The notes beneath the pieces are model-generated. The model was not told the DNA's origin. It worked only from the letters and a program-made list of their open reading frames with translations, and did not search any database. DNA of 64,000 bases, taken from Pseudomonas monteilii (GTDB lineage Bacteria; Pseudomonadota; Gammaproteobacteria; Pseudomonadales; Pseudomonadaceae). Shown here piece after piece: positions 35,599 through 44,116 of the stretch. Made by a program: the position numbers and the translations under genes. Numbering within the stretch: position 1 is the first letter of the stretch; the number at the start of each line of letters is the position of its first letter. The DNA lies in assembly GCA_001534745.1 (NCBI GenBank), contig CP013997.1:1550001-1614000 (forward strand), written 5' to 3'.

Positions 35599-35961
35599 AT
35601 GAACGATAAGAAAGCGTTGCGCGTACTGTTCTGCATGGGCATCAACCAGAACTTCTTCGATGCTCCACGGGAAGAGCAGCTGCAGGTCTGGGCTGCCTTC
35701 AGTGCGATGTGGAATGGCATCCATGACCTGGCCGGGGTCAACGTGCTGGGCAACATGGATGACGACCAGGGCATGGTCGGCCCGTCGGACGGCTTCCCCT
35801 GGACCACCTACCTGCTGGCCGACGTGCCGGACATCGAGACCGTCCATGCAGCCTGCAACCTGTTCCGTACCACGGCAGTGGGCGAGGGGCCGTACAAGTT
35901 GTGGCGCTACGCCAAGGTAGAGGCTCGCGTCGGCCGCGAGCTGATCATCCAGCGCGCCTGA
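35599..35961 (+). CDS. iacB: IacB, small protein of the IAA pathway
   Basis: A 120-residue cytoplasmic protein (MNDKKALRVLFCMGINQNFFDAPREEQ and onward) located between iacA and iacC, as iacB is in known iac clusters. Size and the ferredoxin-like-fold pattern recall the small cofactor-independent partner IifA of the indole pathway; the exact step of IacB is not settled as far as I know. It starts at ATG 35599, 17 bases after iacA, and is followed by 51 bases before iacC. Confidence 0.8.
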   Translation: MNDKKALRVLFCMGINQNFFDAPREEQLQVWAAFSAMWNGIHDLAGVNVLGNMDDDQGMVGPSDGFPWTTYLLADVPDIETVHAACNLFRTTAVGEGPYKLWRYAKVEARVGRELIIQRA

Positions 35962-36012
35962 ACACCTCAGTATCGAGAACAGCCAGCCATCGATGCTGGC
36001 AAGGAGTACCCC

Positions 36013-37296
36013 GTGACCAACCTGATTCCCGCCCTGAACCTGGCGGTCGACCCGGCCGAACTGGTGCAGGCCGACCGTGTCCACACCTCGCTCTACACCG
36101 ACCCAGCGCTGTTCGACGCCGAGCTGGAAAAGATCTTCCACAGCACCTGGATCTGGGTCGCCCACGAAAGCGAAGTCCCCGACGCCGGCAGCTACAAGAC
36201 CACCTACATCGGCAAGCAGCCGGTGATCGTGGTGCGCGATCGCAAGAAAGGCATCAACGTGCTGCTCAACCGCTGCCGCCACCGCGGCGCCACCGTCTGC
36301 GAGCACAAGAAGGGCAAGACCAACAGCTTCGTCTGCCCCTACCACGGCTGGGGCTACGCCCTGGACGGCTCGCTGCGCGGCGTGCCACACCCGGAAAGCT
36401 ACGGCGACTGCATCGACAAGGCCGAGCTGCCGCTGGTCAGCCTGCGCACCGAACGCTATGCCGGCATGGTCTTCGCCACCTTCAAGGACGACATCGAGCC
36501 GCTGGAAGACTTCCTCGGTGCGGCGAAGAAGTGGATGGACCTGTTCATGAAACAGGGCGCCGGCTATGGCATCAAGGTGCCCGGCGAGCACCGCTTCCGC
36601 TTCCCCGGCAACTGGAAGATCCAGCTGGAGAACACCACCGACGCCTACCACTTCCCGCTGGTGCACAAGAGCTTCTTGTCCTCGGTCGACGAGCAGACCC
36701 TGGAGCTGTTCGACTTCGTCAAAGGCCCCGGCTACGTCGAGGACCTGGGCAACGGCCACAGCGTGATGGTGATGATCCCCGACCTGGTCGACCTCGAAGC
36801 CGACCTCGACAAGCCGATCCCCGAGCGCTTCGAGGCCCTGGCCGCCGAACTGCGTGACGAAGGCATCGAGGAGCAGCAGGTACGCCGCATCGTACGCGCC
36901 GTCGGCGGCTCGGGCTTCAACCTCAACCTGTTCCCCAACGTCGCCTGCTCCATGGCCTTCTTCCGTGTGCTGCAACCGATCTCGGTGACCGAGACCGAGA
37001 TCCATCACTCGGTGATCACCATGGACGGCGGACCGGCTGCGGCCAACCGCTACCGCCTGCGCCTGCACGAGCACTTCCAGGGGCCGATGGGCTTCGGCAC
37101 CCCGGATGACTCCGAGGCCTGGGAGCGTGTCCAGAAAGGCGCCAACGCCGGCGAGAACCTGTGGATCATGCTCAACCGTGGCCTGCCCGGCGAGAAGCCC
37201 ACCCCCGATGGCCTGGTGTCCGACGTCAGTGCCGAGACCGGTATGCGCGCGGCCTACCAGCAGTGGAAGAAGATGATGACCGCGGAGGCCAAATGA
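36013..37296 (+). CDS. iacC: IacC, Rieske dioxygenase large subunit
   Basis: A 427-residue alpha subunit of the ring-hydroxylating dioxygenase of the IAA pathway. The Rieske cluster motif (CRH then CPYHGW) lies around residues 87-110 and the mononuclear iron ligands in NTTDAYHFPLVH. GTG 36013 follows AAGGAG. With IacD and the reductase IacF it forms a two-component dioxygenase acting on an oxidised indole-acetate intermediate on the way to catechol. It is almost identical to the inverted copy at 30142. It overlaps iacD by four bases. Confidence 0.9.
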   Translation: MTNLIPALNLAVDPAELVQADRVHTSLYTDPALFDAELEKIFHSTWIWVAHESEVPDAGSYKTTYIGKQPVIVVRDRKKGINVLLNRCRHRGATVCEHKKGKTNSFVCPYHGWGYALDGSLRGVPHPESYGDCIDKAELPLVSLRTERYAGMVFATFKDDIEPLEDFLGAAKKWMDLFMKQGAGYGIKVPGEHRFRFPGNWKIQLENTTDAYHFPLVHKSFLSSVDEQTLELFDFVKGPGYVEDLGNGHSVMVMIPDLVDLEADLDKPIPERFEALAAELRDEGIEEQQVRRIVRAVGGSGFNLNLFPNVACSMAFFRVLQPISVTETEIHHSVITMDGGPAAANRYRLRLHEHFQGPMGFGTPDDSEAWERVQKGANAGENLWIMLNRGLPGEKPTPDGLVSDVSAETGMRAAYQQWKKMMTAEAK

Positions 37297-37772
37297 TGAA
37301 CCTCGAGCTGCTCAACGAAGTCACCGCCTTTCTCTGGCAGGAAGGCGACATGCTCGACCACGGCGAGTACGACGGCTGGCTGAAGCTGTGGACCGAAAAA
37401 GGGACCTACATCATCCCGATCGATCCCAAGGAAACCGATTTCGAGAACACCCTGAACTACGCCTACGACGACCACCACATGCGCGGCCTGCGCGTGCAGC
37501 GGCTGATCGGCGGCGAGTCGATCTCGACCAGCCCGCAGCCCCGCACCGTGCGCACGATCTCGCGCATCCGGGTGCTCGACGATGACGGCGTCAACGTCAC
37601 CGTGCGCGCCGCGCAGAACATCCGCGAGTTTCGCAAGGAAAGCCTCAAGCACTACAGCGCCGATGTGACCTACACCCTGGTGCGTGCCGAAGGTGGTTTC
37701 AGGATCCACCGCAAGGTGATCAGCCTGATCAACAGCGACGATACCCTGGCCGGTATCGGCTACATCCTGTGA
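37293..37772 (+). CDS. iacD: IacD, Rieske dioxygenase small subunit
   Basis: A 159-residue beta subunit (SnoaL-like fold) that packs against IacC. It starts MMNLELLNEVTAFLWQEGDML and contains YDDHHMRGLRVQRL and the C-terminal RIHRKVISLINSDDTLAGIGYIL. Its first ATG overlaps the iacC stop (ATGA), giving translational coupling and equal subunit supply. It is followed 10 bases later by iacE. Nearly identical to the inverted copy at 29666. Confidence 0.9.
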   Translation: MMNLELLNEVTAFLWQEGDMLDHGEYDGWLKLWTEKGTYIIPIDPKETDFENTLNYAYDDHHMRGLRVQRLIGGESISTSPQPRTVRTISRIRVLDDDGVNVTVRAAQNIREFRKESLKHYSADVTYTLVRAEGGFRIHRKVISLINSDDTLAGIGYIL

Positions 37773-37782
37773 GGGGGCGAGC

Positions 37783-38523
37783 ATGAACCAAGTTGCATTG
37801 GTCACGGGCGCCGCACAGGGCTTGGGGCAACGCTTCTGTGCCCAGCTCCTGGCCGCAGGCTTCGATGTCGTGGTCTCCGACCGTGATCTGGCGTTGGCCG
37901 AAGCTGCGGCTCAGGCATTGCAGGGGTCAGGGGGGCGCACACTGGCGGTGAAGCTCGACGTAGGCTCGAAAGCCGATTTCGAGCAGGCCTTGGCACAGGT
38001 GCTGGAACACTTCGGCGCGCTGCACGTGGTCGTCAACAACGCGGCGGTCACCAAGACTACGCCGCTGATGCAGATCACCCCGGACGAATTCGATGCGGTG
38101 GTCGGCCTGAACCTGCGCAGCGTGTTCCTAGGGTGTCAGGTGCTGGGCGCGCACATGGCCGAGGCCGGTTACGGTCGCATCATCAACATGGCGTCGCTGG
38201 CAGGACAGAATGGAGGGACCGCCACCGGCGCCCACTACGCGGCGAGCAAGGGGGCGATCCTCACCCTCACCAAGATCTTCGCCAAGGAATTTGCCAGCCG
38301 TGGCGTCACCGTCAATGCCATTGCGCCCGGGCCGATCGATTCGCCTGCGGTGCGGGCGGCGGTGCCGGCTGAACGCATGGAGGGGCTGCTCGCCGCTATC
38401 CCGGTGCAGCAGCTGGGCGATGCCGATTTCCTCGGCCAACTGATCGTGCAACTGGCGCGGCCTGAAGCCTACTTCACCACCGGGGCGACCTGGGACGTGA
38501 ACGGCGGGCTGTTCATGCGTTGA
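37783..38523 (+). CDS. iacE: IacE, short-chain dehydrogenase
   Basis: A 246-residue classical SDR: cofactor motif VTGAAQGLG (residues 7-15), NNAA at 85-88, catalytic S138, Y152 and K156 (YAASK). In the Iac pathway IacE acts on the hydroxylated indole-acetate made by IacA, giving an oxindole-type intermediate. ATG 37783 follows GAGGGGGCG. It lies between iacD and iacF in the operon. Confidence 0.88.
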   Translation: MNQVALVTGAAQGLGQRFCAQLLAAGFDVVVSDRDLALAEAAAQALQGSGGRTLAVKLDVGSKADFEQALAQVLEHFGALHVVVNNAAVTKTTPLMQITPDEFDAVVGLNLRSVFLGCQVLGAHMAEAGYGRIINMASLAGQNGGTATGAHYAASKGAILTLTKIFAKEFASRGVTVNAIAPGPIDSPAVRAAVPAERMEGLLAAIPVQQLGDADFLGQLIVQLARPEAYFTTGATWDVNGGLFMR

Positions 38524-38530
38524 GTTTTCC

Positions 38531-38550
38531 GGAGGCGCCCGTTCGCCTCC
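38531..38550 (+). other. Hairpin between iacE and iacF
   Basis: GGAGGCG (38531-38537) and CGCCTCC (38544-38550) form a seven-base perfect stem with a six-base loop, seven bases after the iacE stop. No T-run follows, so it may be an RNA-stability or processing element rather than a terminator. Confidence 0.5.
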
Positions 38551-38571
38551 GATGTTATGCAGGACACTGCC

Positions 38572-39531
38572 ATGAAAGAAGAATTGTTGAATGTCGTCGT
38601 GCGCAAGCGCGAAATCCAGGGCGCCGATGTCGTCGTCCTGGATCTGGGGCATGTCGATGGCGCGGCGCTGCCGGCCTTCGAAGCGGGCGCTCATGTGGAT
38701 ATCCATGTCGCCCCCGGCGTGGTGCGTCAGTACTCGCTGTGCAGCGACCCGGCCGATACCTCGGTGTATCGCCTGGGTGTGTTGAAGGACCCTGCCTCGC
38801 GCGGGGGGTCAGTGGGGGTGCACCAAGCCCTGCTCGAAGGGCGCGAAGTGCAGATCAGTGCGCCGCGCAACCTGTTCCCGTTGGCACCCGACGCCCAGCG
38901 CACCCTCCTGCTCGGGGGCGGCATCGGCATCACACCGATGATCGCCATGGCGTTTGCCCTGCATCAGCAGGGGGCCGATTTCGAGCTGCATTATTGTGGA
39001 CGTTCGCGCACGCACAGCGCCTTTCTGGGCGAGCTGGCCGATGCGCCCTTCAAGGATCGGGTGGTTACCCACTTCGACGACGAGGATCCCGCACAGCGCC
39101 TGAACCTGGCCGCGGTGCTCGGTAGCGGCACGGCCGGGACGCACCTGTATACCTGCGGGCCTGCAGGCTTCATGGACTGGGTCATTGGAGGCGCTCGCCA
39201 GCAGGGCTATGCCGAAGACCATATCCACAAGGAATACTTCCAGGTAGAGGTCGATGCCAGCGGCGGCGGTTTCGAAGTGGTCGCCGCGCGCAGCAACAAG
39301 ACGGTTCAGGTCGCCCAGGGGCAGACCATCCTCGACGCCCTGGCCAAGGTCGGCATCAAGATCGAGATTTCCTGCGAACAAGGCGTGTGCGGCACTTGCA
39401 TGTGCGAAGTGCTGGAGGGCGAACCCGATCACCGTGACGTGTACCTGACAGACGAAGAAAAGGCCGCCAACGACCAGATTCTGGTGTGTTGCTCGCGAGC
39501 CAAGTCCAACAAGCTCGTGCTGGATATTTGA
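38572..39531 (+). CDS. iacF: IacF, dioxygenase reductase (flavin, NAD, 2Fe-2S)
   Basis: A 319-residue reductase of the phthalate-dioxygenase-reductase/VanB type that passes electrons from NAD(P)H to IacCD. Order: flavin domain (RQYSLCSDP near residue 55), NAD domain (LLLGGGIGITPMIAM; YTCGPAGFMDWV), C-terminal plant-type ferredoxin with CEQGVCGTCMC and a distal Cys. ATG 38572 is chosen over 38557 because AGGA precedes it at proper distance. It is the only intact reductase in the window, so both IacCD copies would depend on it. Confidence 0.88.
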   Translation: MKEELLNVVVRKREIQGADVVVLDLGHVDGAALPAFEAGAHVDIHVAPGVVRQYSLCSDPADTSVYRLGVLKDPASRGGSVGVHQALLEGREVQISAPRNLFPLAPDAQRTLLLGGGIGITPMIAMAFALHQQGADFELHYCGRSRTHSAFLGELADAPFKDRVVTHFDDEDPAQRLNLAAVLGSGTAGTHLYTCGPAGFMDWVIGGARQQGYAEDHIHKEYFQVEVDASGGGFEVVAARSNKTVQVAQGQTILDALAKVGIKIEISCEQGVCGTCMCEVLEGEPDHRDVYLTDEEKAANDQILVCCSRAKSNKLVLDI

Positions 39532-39542
39532 GGAGAACGACC

Positions 39543-40040
39543 ATGGTAGACGTAACCCAATTTCGCAACGCGATGGCGATGCTCGGTGGCGCCGTGTCGG
39601 TCATCACCACCGACGGCCCTGCCGGGCGCTTCGGTTTCACCGCCTCGGCAGTGTGCAGCGTTACCGACTCGCCCCCTACGCTGTTGGTCTGCATGAACCG
39701 GTCTTCCCACTCCAACGAGCATTTCAAGACCAACAAGGCGTTGTGCGTGAACGTGCTGGCAGGGACTCACCAGGCGCTCTCGGGAGCGTTCGCCAACCGT
39801 GACCTGAACATGGAGGAGCGCTTTTCCACCACCCACTGGACAGTGCTCGAAAGCGGTGCGCCGGTGATGCAGGAAGCGTTGGTCAATTTCGATTGCCATA
39901 TCGCCCAGGTTCACGAGGTGGGTTCACATAGCATTTTCTACTGCGAAATCCAGGACATTCGCTGCGGCGGCGCCGACGACGGCCTGGTGTATTTCAACCG
40001 CGCCTATCACCGTCTTGGAGAAGCTTCCAAAGCGTGCTGA
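39543..40040 (+). CDS. iacG: IacG, flavin reductase
   Basis: A 165-residue flavin reductase-like protein (FMN-binding split barrel). VTQFRNAMAMLGGAVSVITTDGPAGRFGFTASAVCSVTDSPPTLLVCMNRSS is the typical FMN-binding half; the C-terminal part has GLVYFNRAYHRL. It supplies reduced flavin to the monooxygenase IacA. ATG 39543 follows TGAGGAGAACG, 11 bases after iacF. It is the last gene of the operon and is followed by a terminator. Confidence 0.9.
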   Translation: MVDVTQFRNAMAMLGGAVSVITTDGPAGRFGFTASAVCSVTDSPPTLLVCMNRSSHSNEHFKTNKALCVNVLAGTHQALSGAFANRDLNMEERFSTTHWTVLESGAPVMQEALVNFDCHIAQVHEVGSHSIFYCEIQDIRCGGADDGLVYFNRAYHRLGEASKAC

Positions 40041-40063
40041 CGGCGCTCGATGCCTCACCCTTT

Positions 40064-40086
40064 GCCCAGCAGCGCTGGGCTTTTTT
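40064..40086 (+). terminator. Terminator at the end of iacABCDEFG
   Basis: GCCCAGC (40064-40070) and GCTGGGC (40074-40080) form a perfect seven-base stem followed by TTTTTT. It lies between convergent iacG and iacR. Confidence 0.8.
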
Positions 40087-40106
40087 CGGCAAGGGCGTCG
40101 ATACCT

Positions 40107-40646
40107 CTAGAAGGTTTCGAGGTTGTGGAACACCACTTCGAGCATCCGGTTCAAGCGCTGTACCTGAGCATCGGTCAGCCCTTTGAAGCTGCGCTGGAAC
40201 AGCTCCCGGGTCACGTCCTGCATGCGTTCGATCATCAGCACGCCCTGCTCGGTGATTTGCACCTGGGTAACACGACCGTCCTCTGCGCTTTGGGCGGTCT
40301 GTACCAGGCCGTCGTCTTTCATTCGATAGACGATCTTGGTCGTCGTCGAAAGCTTGGCAATGGCATGGGTGGAGATTTCCGAAATGCTCGACTGACCATT
40401 CTCATTCAGGATCCAGAGCACACGCCAACGAGGTACGTCCAGATCGACCTTCTTGAGCAGGCGCTCCATGTTCTGCGAGTAGCGACCATGAACGCGGGCG
40501 AGCCAGTAAAAGGGGAAATCTTCCTTGCGAAATTCATCGCTGGCGGGGTCGTGGTGGGCGTGGCCTTTCAGTGTCGAGTTACTCATGGCTTCACTGCGTA
40601 TGCGAAATAGTCGCGACATCATAGCCGGTTCGGTGGATTTGGCCAT
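40107..40646 (-). CDS. iacR: IacR, MarR-family repressor
   Basis: A 179-residue MarR-type winged-helix regulator. FPFYWLARVHGRYSQNMERLLKKVDLDVPRWRVLWIL leads into the helix-turn-helix SISEISTHAIAKLSTTTKIVYRMKDDGLV and the wing EDGRVTQVQIT. ATG 40646 follows GAGG; ATG 40586 is an alternative that would shorten it by 20 residues. In known iac clusters IacR represses the iac genes and IAA relieves repression. It lies between iacG and iacH, as in P. putida 1290. Confidence 0.88.
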   Translation of the reverse strand: MAKSTEPAMMSRLFRIRSEAMSNSTLKGHAHHDPASDEFRKEDFPFYWLARVHGRYSQNMERLLKKVDLDVPRWRVLWILNENGQSSISEISTHAIAKLSTTTKIVYRMKDDGLVQTAQSAEDGRVTQVQITEQGVLMIERMQDVTRELFQRSFKGLTDAQVQRLNRMLEVVFHNLETF

Positions 40647-40788
40647 GATGGAAACGCCTCGAACCGCCGTCGGACGCAGACTGCATGGGGCTGATTTTTA
40701 ATGGAATGTTCAGTTGATGTTTCATGTGAATAGTAAGCGTGCCGCCCTTGGCTTCACTGGCACCCCATCATCGAAGAGGTAGCTCAGA

Positions 40789-41913
40789 ATGACCATCATC
40801 GTGGAAACCCTCGACCTGGGCGGCACCGGCCCGCGGGTCGTTGTCAAGGACACCATCGACGTCGCCGGGACCGCGACCCGCGCGTCGAGCAAGTCACTCG
40901 AACAGGCACCCTTGGCGGCTCAGCATGCCGATGTGGTCACCCACCTGCTGGCCGCCGGAGCCCGTTTGACGGCCAAGGTGAGCCTTCATGAGTTGGCGTT
41001 CGGCACCACGGGCATCAACCACTACACTGGCACAGTCGTGAACCCTCATTATCCCGAGCGGATTCCGGGGGGGTCTTCCAGCGGATCGGCCGCTGCGGTT
41101 GCCGCTGGCCTGGCTGACTTCAGCCTCGGTACCGACACCGGAGGCTCGGTGCGCATTCCCGCCTGCTGCTGTGGGGTGTTCGGTTTCAAGCCAACGTTCG
41201 GCCGGGTCAGTCGCAATGGGGTGATGCCACGTCACACCACGCTGGATTGTGTCGGGCCGTTCGCCGCCAGCTTGCCCATGCTGATCCGGGCGATGACCAT
41301 GATGGATCCCACGTTCGTATTGGCTCAGGTGCCACGCCAGGCCAGGGTGGGGGTGCTTCGGGTGACTGCCGAGGCGGCGATCCAGAAGGTCGTGCATGAG
41401 GCGCTCACCGCCAGCGGCCTGAGCCTGGAGGACATTGCATTCGAGCACTTCGATGCCGCCTATGAGGCAGGCATGGTCGTCATCAACCGTGAGACCTTCG
41501 ATGCCTGCGGCCACCTTCTGGCAACCGGACAGGTAGGTGCGGATATCGCCGGGCGACTGGCCGCAGCAGGCGAAACGACCGCGTCGGCCTTGGCTGAGGC
41601 AGAAGCCGTGCGTCGACGATTCACCGAGGAGGTGGACAGCGCGTTGACGCGATTCGATGTGCTGGCGCTGCCGACCATGCCGGACTTCCCGCTGCGTGTC
41701 GAAGACGCAAGCGATACACGGGCTGTGCTTGGCATGACGTCGCTGGTCAGGCCGTTCAACCTCTCGGGTCATCCTGCACTGTCCATTCCACTGGTCAGCG
41801 AATCGGGCCTCCCGGTCGGGCTGCAGCTCATCGGCGCCAAGGGGGCCGACGAAAAGCTGTTGGCAGTCGCCGAGCGCCTGCTGCAGAACATGCATTGCGC
41901 AACACCTCAGTGA
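40789..41913 (+). CDS. iacH: IacH, amidase-signature hydrolase
   Basis: A 374-residue amidase-signature enzyme with a Ser-cisSer-Lys triad: K20 in VVVKDTID, the GGSSSGS block at 94-100, and S120 in DTGGSVRIP. In iac clusters IacH occurs with the catabolic genes although not all strains need it; hydrolysis of an amide such as an IAA conjugate is plausible but unproven. It is divergent from iacR (142-base control region) and followed 67 bases later by iacI. Confidence 0.85.
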   Translation: MTIIVETLDLGGTGPRVVVKDTIDVAGTATRASSKSLEQAPLAAQHADVVTHLLAAGARLTAKVSLHELAFGTTGINHYTGTVVNPHYPERIPGGSSSGSAAAVAAGLADFSLGTDTGGSVRIPACCCGVFGFKPTFGRVSRNGVMPRHTTLDCVGPFAASLPMLIRAMTMMDPTFVLAQVPRQARVGVLRVTAEAAIQKVVHEALTASGLSLEDIAFEHFDAAYEAGMVVINRETFDACGHLLATGQVGADIAGRLAAAGETTASALAEAEAVRRRFTEEVDSALTRFDVLALPTMPDFPLRVEDASDTRAVLGMTSLVRPFNLSGHPALSIPLVSESGLPVGLQLIGAKGADEKLLAVAERLLQNMHCATPQ

Positions 41914-41980
41914 TTCCCACGCGGGTTGGTCTTGACCAGCCCCTCATGTCCATCCTGGAACCGATCCTAGGAGCCTGTCC

Positions 41981-42496
41981 ATGACCGATATCGACGACCT
42001 TCGCGAGCGCTTGCGCCGCTTTGAAAGCCAGCAAGCCATTCGGGTGTGCATCAACCGTTACATGACCTTGTGCGATGCACTGGACAGCGCCACGCCCCTG
42101 GATGAGCTGGCGCTGCTGTTCACCCGTGATGCCGTGTGGGAAGGGAAGGGAGCCCGATACGCCTCCAGTTTCGGGGGCTACCGAGGCCGGGAGGCGATCA
42201 GGTCGATGTTCGCGACCTACATGAAGACGCCAGCGCATTTCGCCCTCAATGTGCACTTCCTGACCAGCGAGGTGATCGAGGTCGATGGCGACCACGGGCA
42301 GGCCACCTGGATGATGCTCCAGACCAGCACGTTCAGCGAAGGCGCTTCTCATCTCAATGCTGCACGTCTGACGGTGCGCTTCGAGCTGGAGGAGGAGGCG
42401 TGGCGCATGGCGCACTTCCAGACTGAAAACCTCTTCAGCCGCCCGGTCACGGCCTGGAACAGCGATGCGCCACTTCCGGTGCCTGACAAGACGTAG
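41981..42496 (+). CDS. iacI: IacI, SnoaL-like protein
   Basis: A 171-residue protein of the SnoaL/NTF2-like fold. FESQQAIRVCINRYMTLCDALD, the AVWEGKGARYASSFGGYRGREAIRSMFATYM region and HFALNVHFLTSEVIEVDGDHGQATWMMLQ are typical of SnoaL_4-type domains found in small isomerases and dehydratases and in dioxygenase beta subunits. It closes the iac gene set. Its precise reaction is not certain. Confidence 0.85.
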   Translation: MTDIDDLRERLRRFESQQAIRVCINRYMTLCDALDSATPLDELALLFTRDAVWEGKGARYASSFGGYRGREAIRSMFATYMKTPAHFALNVHFLTSEVIEVDGDHGQATWMMLQTSTFSEGASHLNAARLTVRFELEEEAWRMAHFQTENLFSRPVTAWNSDAPLPVPDKT

Positions 42497-42513
42497 CACA
42501 CGCCAAGTGACGT

Positions 42514-42580
42514 TTGGCACGGCGATACAAATCGTTGACAGCGATGAACAAGTGCCGCAGCGAAGAGCCGGATACCCTCG
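42514..42580 (+). promoter_or_regulatory. Conserved element B upstream of the aldehyde dehydrogenase
   Basis: Match to element A at 20653: TTGGCACGGCG, TACAA, TTGACAG, GAACAAGTGCCGC and GC are shared at identical spacing, with conservation fading over the next 20 bases. It ends about 50 bases before the dehydrogenase start. Likely a common operator-promoter. Confidence 0.6.
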
Positions 42581-42628
42581 ACCGATCTTTTGCGTGACGT
42601 GATTCATTTCTTGCCTACAGGTGGTTCC

Positions 42629-44116
42629 ATGAGCGATATCCAGATGCTTCCCCGCGTTCAGCACTTTCTCGACAGTGCGCCCGGCAGTTTCGTCGATGGG
42701 CGTGCCGTCAGCGAGCCGAGCGCCGAGCAGATCGAGATCGTCGATCCCTCTACCGCTGCGGTGTTGACCCAGGTGGCGCACGCCAGCGAAGCGCTCGTCG
42801 ATCAGGCTGTAGCGGCAGCGAAAAAAGCGTTCCATGGCACCTGGGGGAGCACCTCGCCCTATCTGCGCGGTGTGGCGCTCAATCGCCTGGCCGATCTGAT
42901 CGAGGCCAATGCCGAAGAACTCGCTCAGCTGGAATCGCTCAGCTCCGGCAAGTCGATCCACCTCACTCGCCAGCTGGAAGTGCCGCAAAGCGTCGTGTTC
43001 CTGCGTTACTTCGCCGGTTGGGCCACCAAGATCCATGGCCAGACCGCTACACCTTCGCTGCCCTCGTTCCAAGGTGAACAGTACGCTGCCTTTACCCGTC
43101 GTGAAGCGGTGGGCGTCGTCGCTGGTATCACCCCCTGGAATTTTTCGTTGATGATCGGCATCTGGAAAATTGCCTCGGCGCTCACCTGCGGCTGCACCAT
43201 CGTGGTCAAGCCCAGTGAGTTCACCCCACTGTCACTCCTGCGGATCGCCGAACTGGCCGGCGAAGCAGGCGTGCCGGCTGGCGCACTGAACATCGTCAAC
43301 GGACGTGGCGCTATCGGTCAGCAACTGATCAACCATCCAGACGTGAGCAAGGTGTCGTTCACCGGTTCGGTGCCTACGGGCATTGCGGTCGGCAAGGCAG
43401 CGTTCAATGCCAACTTGACGCGGGTGACCCTGGAACTGGGGGGCAAGAATCCGGCGGCGTTTCTGGCCGATGTGGATGTCGATGCGGCGGTCGAGGGGAT
43501 CTTGCAGACGGCTTACGTCCATCAAGGCCAAGTCTGTGCAGCCCCGGAGCGGCTCTATATCCACCGCAGTAAAGTCGACGCGATCTGTGCGCAGCTGGCT
43601 GAGCGCCTCGGGGCATTGAAAGTGGGCGGTGCCTTGGATGAGTCGGCGCAGTTCGGCCCGCTGGCCAACAAGGCGCACTATGACAAGATCCTGGCATTCT
43701 TCGCGCGTGCCAATGAGCGCCAGCAAGTCATCTGCGGAGGGAAACCGGTTTCACGGCCCGGTTATTTCGTCGAGCCTACGCTCATCAAGGCCGAGCATGA
43801 GCATGACCCATTCCTGCAGGAGGAAACGTTCGGTCCGATCGTGACGGTCCTGCCCTTCGACGACGAAGAAGAATTGGTGCGCATGATGAACGATTCACCC
43901 TTCGGACTGGGGGCGAGTGTCTGGACCAACGACCTGTCGAAGGCCATGCGCCTGGTCCCGCGCATCGAAGCAGGCATGGTCTGGGTGAACATGCACACCT
44001 TCCTCGATCCCGCCGTACCCTTTGGCGGCGTGAAAGGTTCGGGGGTCGGTCGCGAGTTCGGCAGCGCCTTCATCGATGATTACACCGAGCTCAAGTCCGT
44101 CATGATGCGGTTCTAG
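42629..44116 (+). CDS. NAD(P)-dependent aldehyde dehydrogenase
   Basis: A 495-residue aldehyde dehydrogenase. ATG 42629 is chosen for its downstream fit with the family. The fold is complete: TPWNFSLM for substrate/cofactor, VSFTGSVPTG for NAD binding, the general base Glu in LELGGKN, and the nucleophilic Cys in HQGQVCAAPERLY, then EETFGPIV. It resembles phenylacetaldehyde and betaine-aldehyde dehydrogenases. Sitting right behind iacI it could oxidise indole-3-acetaldehyde to IAA, feeding the Iac pathway; this is inference. Its promoter element is shared with the porin at 20807. Confidence 0.85.
   Translation: MSDIQMLPRVQHFLDSAPGSFVDGRAVSEPSAEQIEIVDPSTAAVLTQVAHASEALVDQAVAAAKKAFHGTWGSTSPYLRGVALNRLADLIEANAEELAQLESLSSGKSIHLTRQLEVPQSVVFLRYFAGWATKIHGQTATPSLPSFQGEQYAAFTRREAVGVVAGITPWNFSLMIGIWKIASALTCGCTIVVKPSEFTPLSLLRIAELAGEAGVPAGALNIVNGRGAIGQQLINHPDVSKVSFTGSVPTGIAVGKAAFNANLTRVTLELGGKNPAAFLADVDVDAAVEGILQTAYVHQGQVCAAPERLYIHRSKVDAICAQLAERLGALKVGGALDESAQFGPLANKAHYDKILAFFARANERQQVICGGKPVSRPGYFVEPTLIKAEHEHDPFLQEETFGPIVTVLPFDDEEELVRMMNDSPFGLGASVWTNDLSKAMRLVPRIEAGMVWVNMHTFLDPAVPFGGVKGSGVGREFGSAFIDDYTELKSVMMRF

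Larger units (their letters stand above)
36013..37772 (+). repeat. Inverted repeat arm 2 (iacC-iacD, rightward copy)
   Basis: Counterpart of 29666-31425. The two arms are about 1.76 kb each, face each other across 4.6 kb (31426-36012), and are near-identical at protein and base level. Confidence 0.93.

Noticed and set aside
35572..37074. Long open frame of 500 codons antisense to iacB and iacC
   Set aside because: It is the mirror of strongly biased GC-rich codons in iacC, has Ala/Val/Gln-rich low-complexity content and no family similarity; the sense gene is certain. Similar long antisense frames over cat, tail and chemoreceptor genes were dropped for the same reason.
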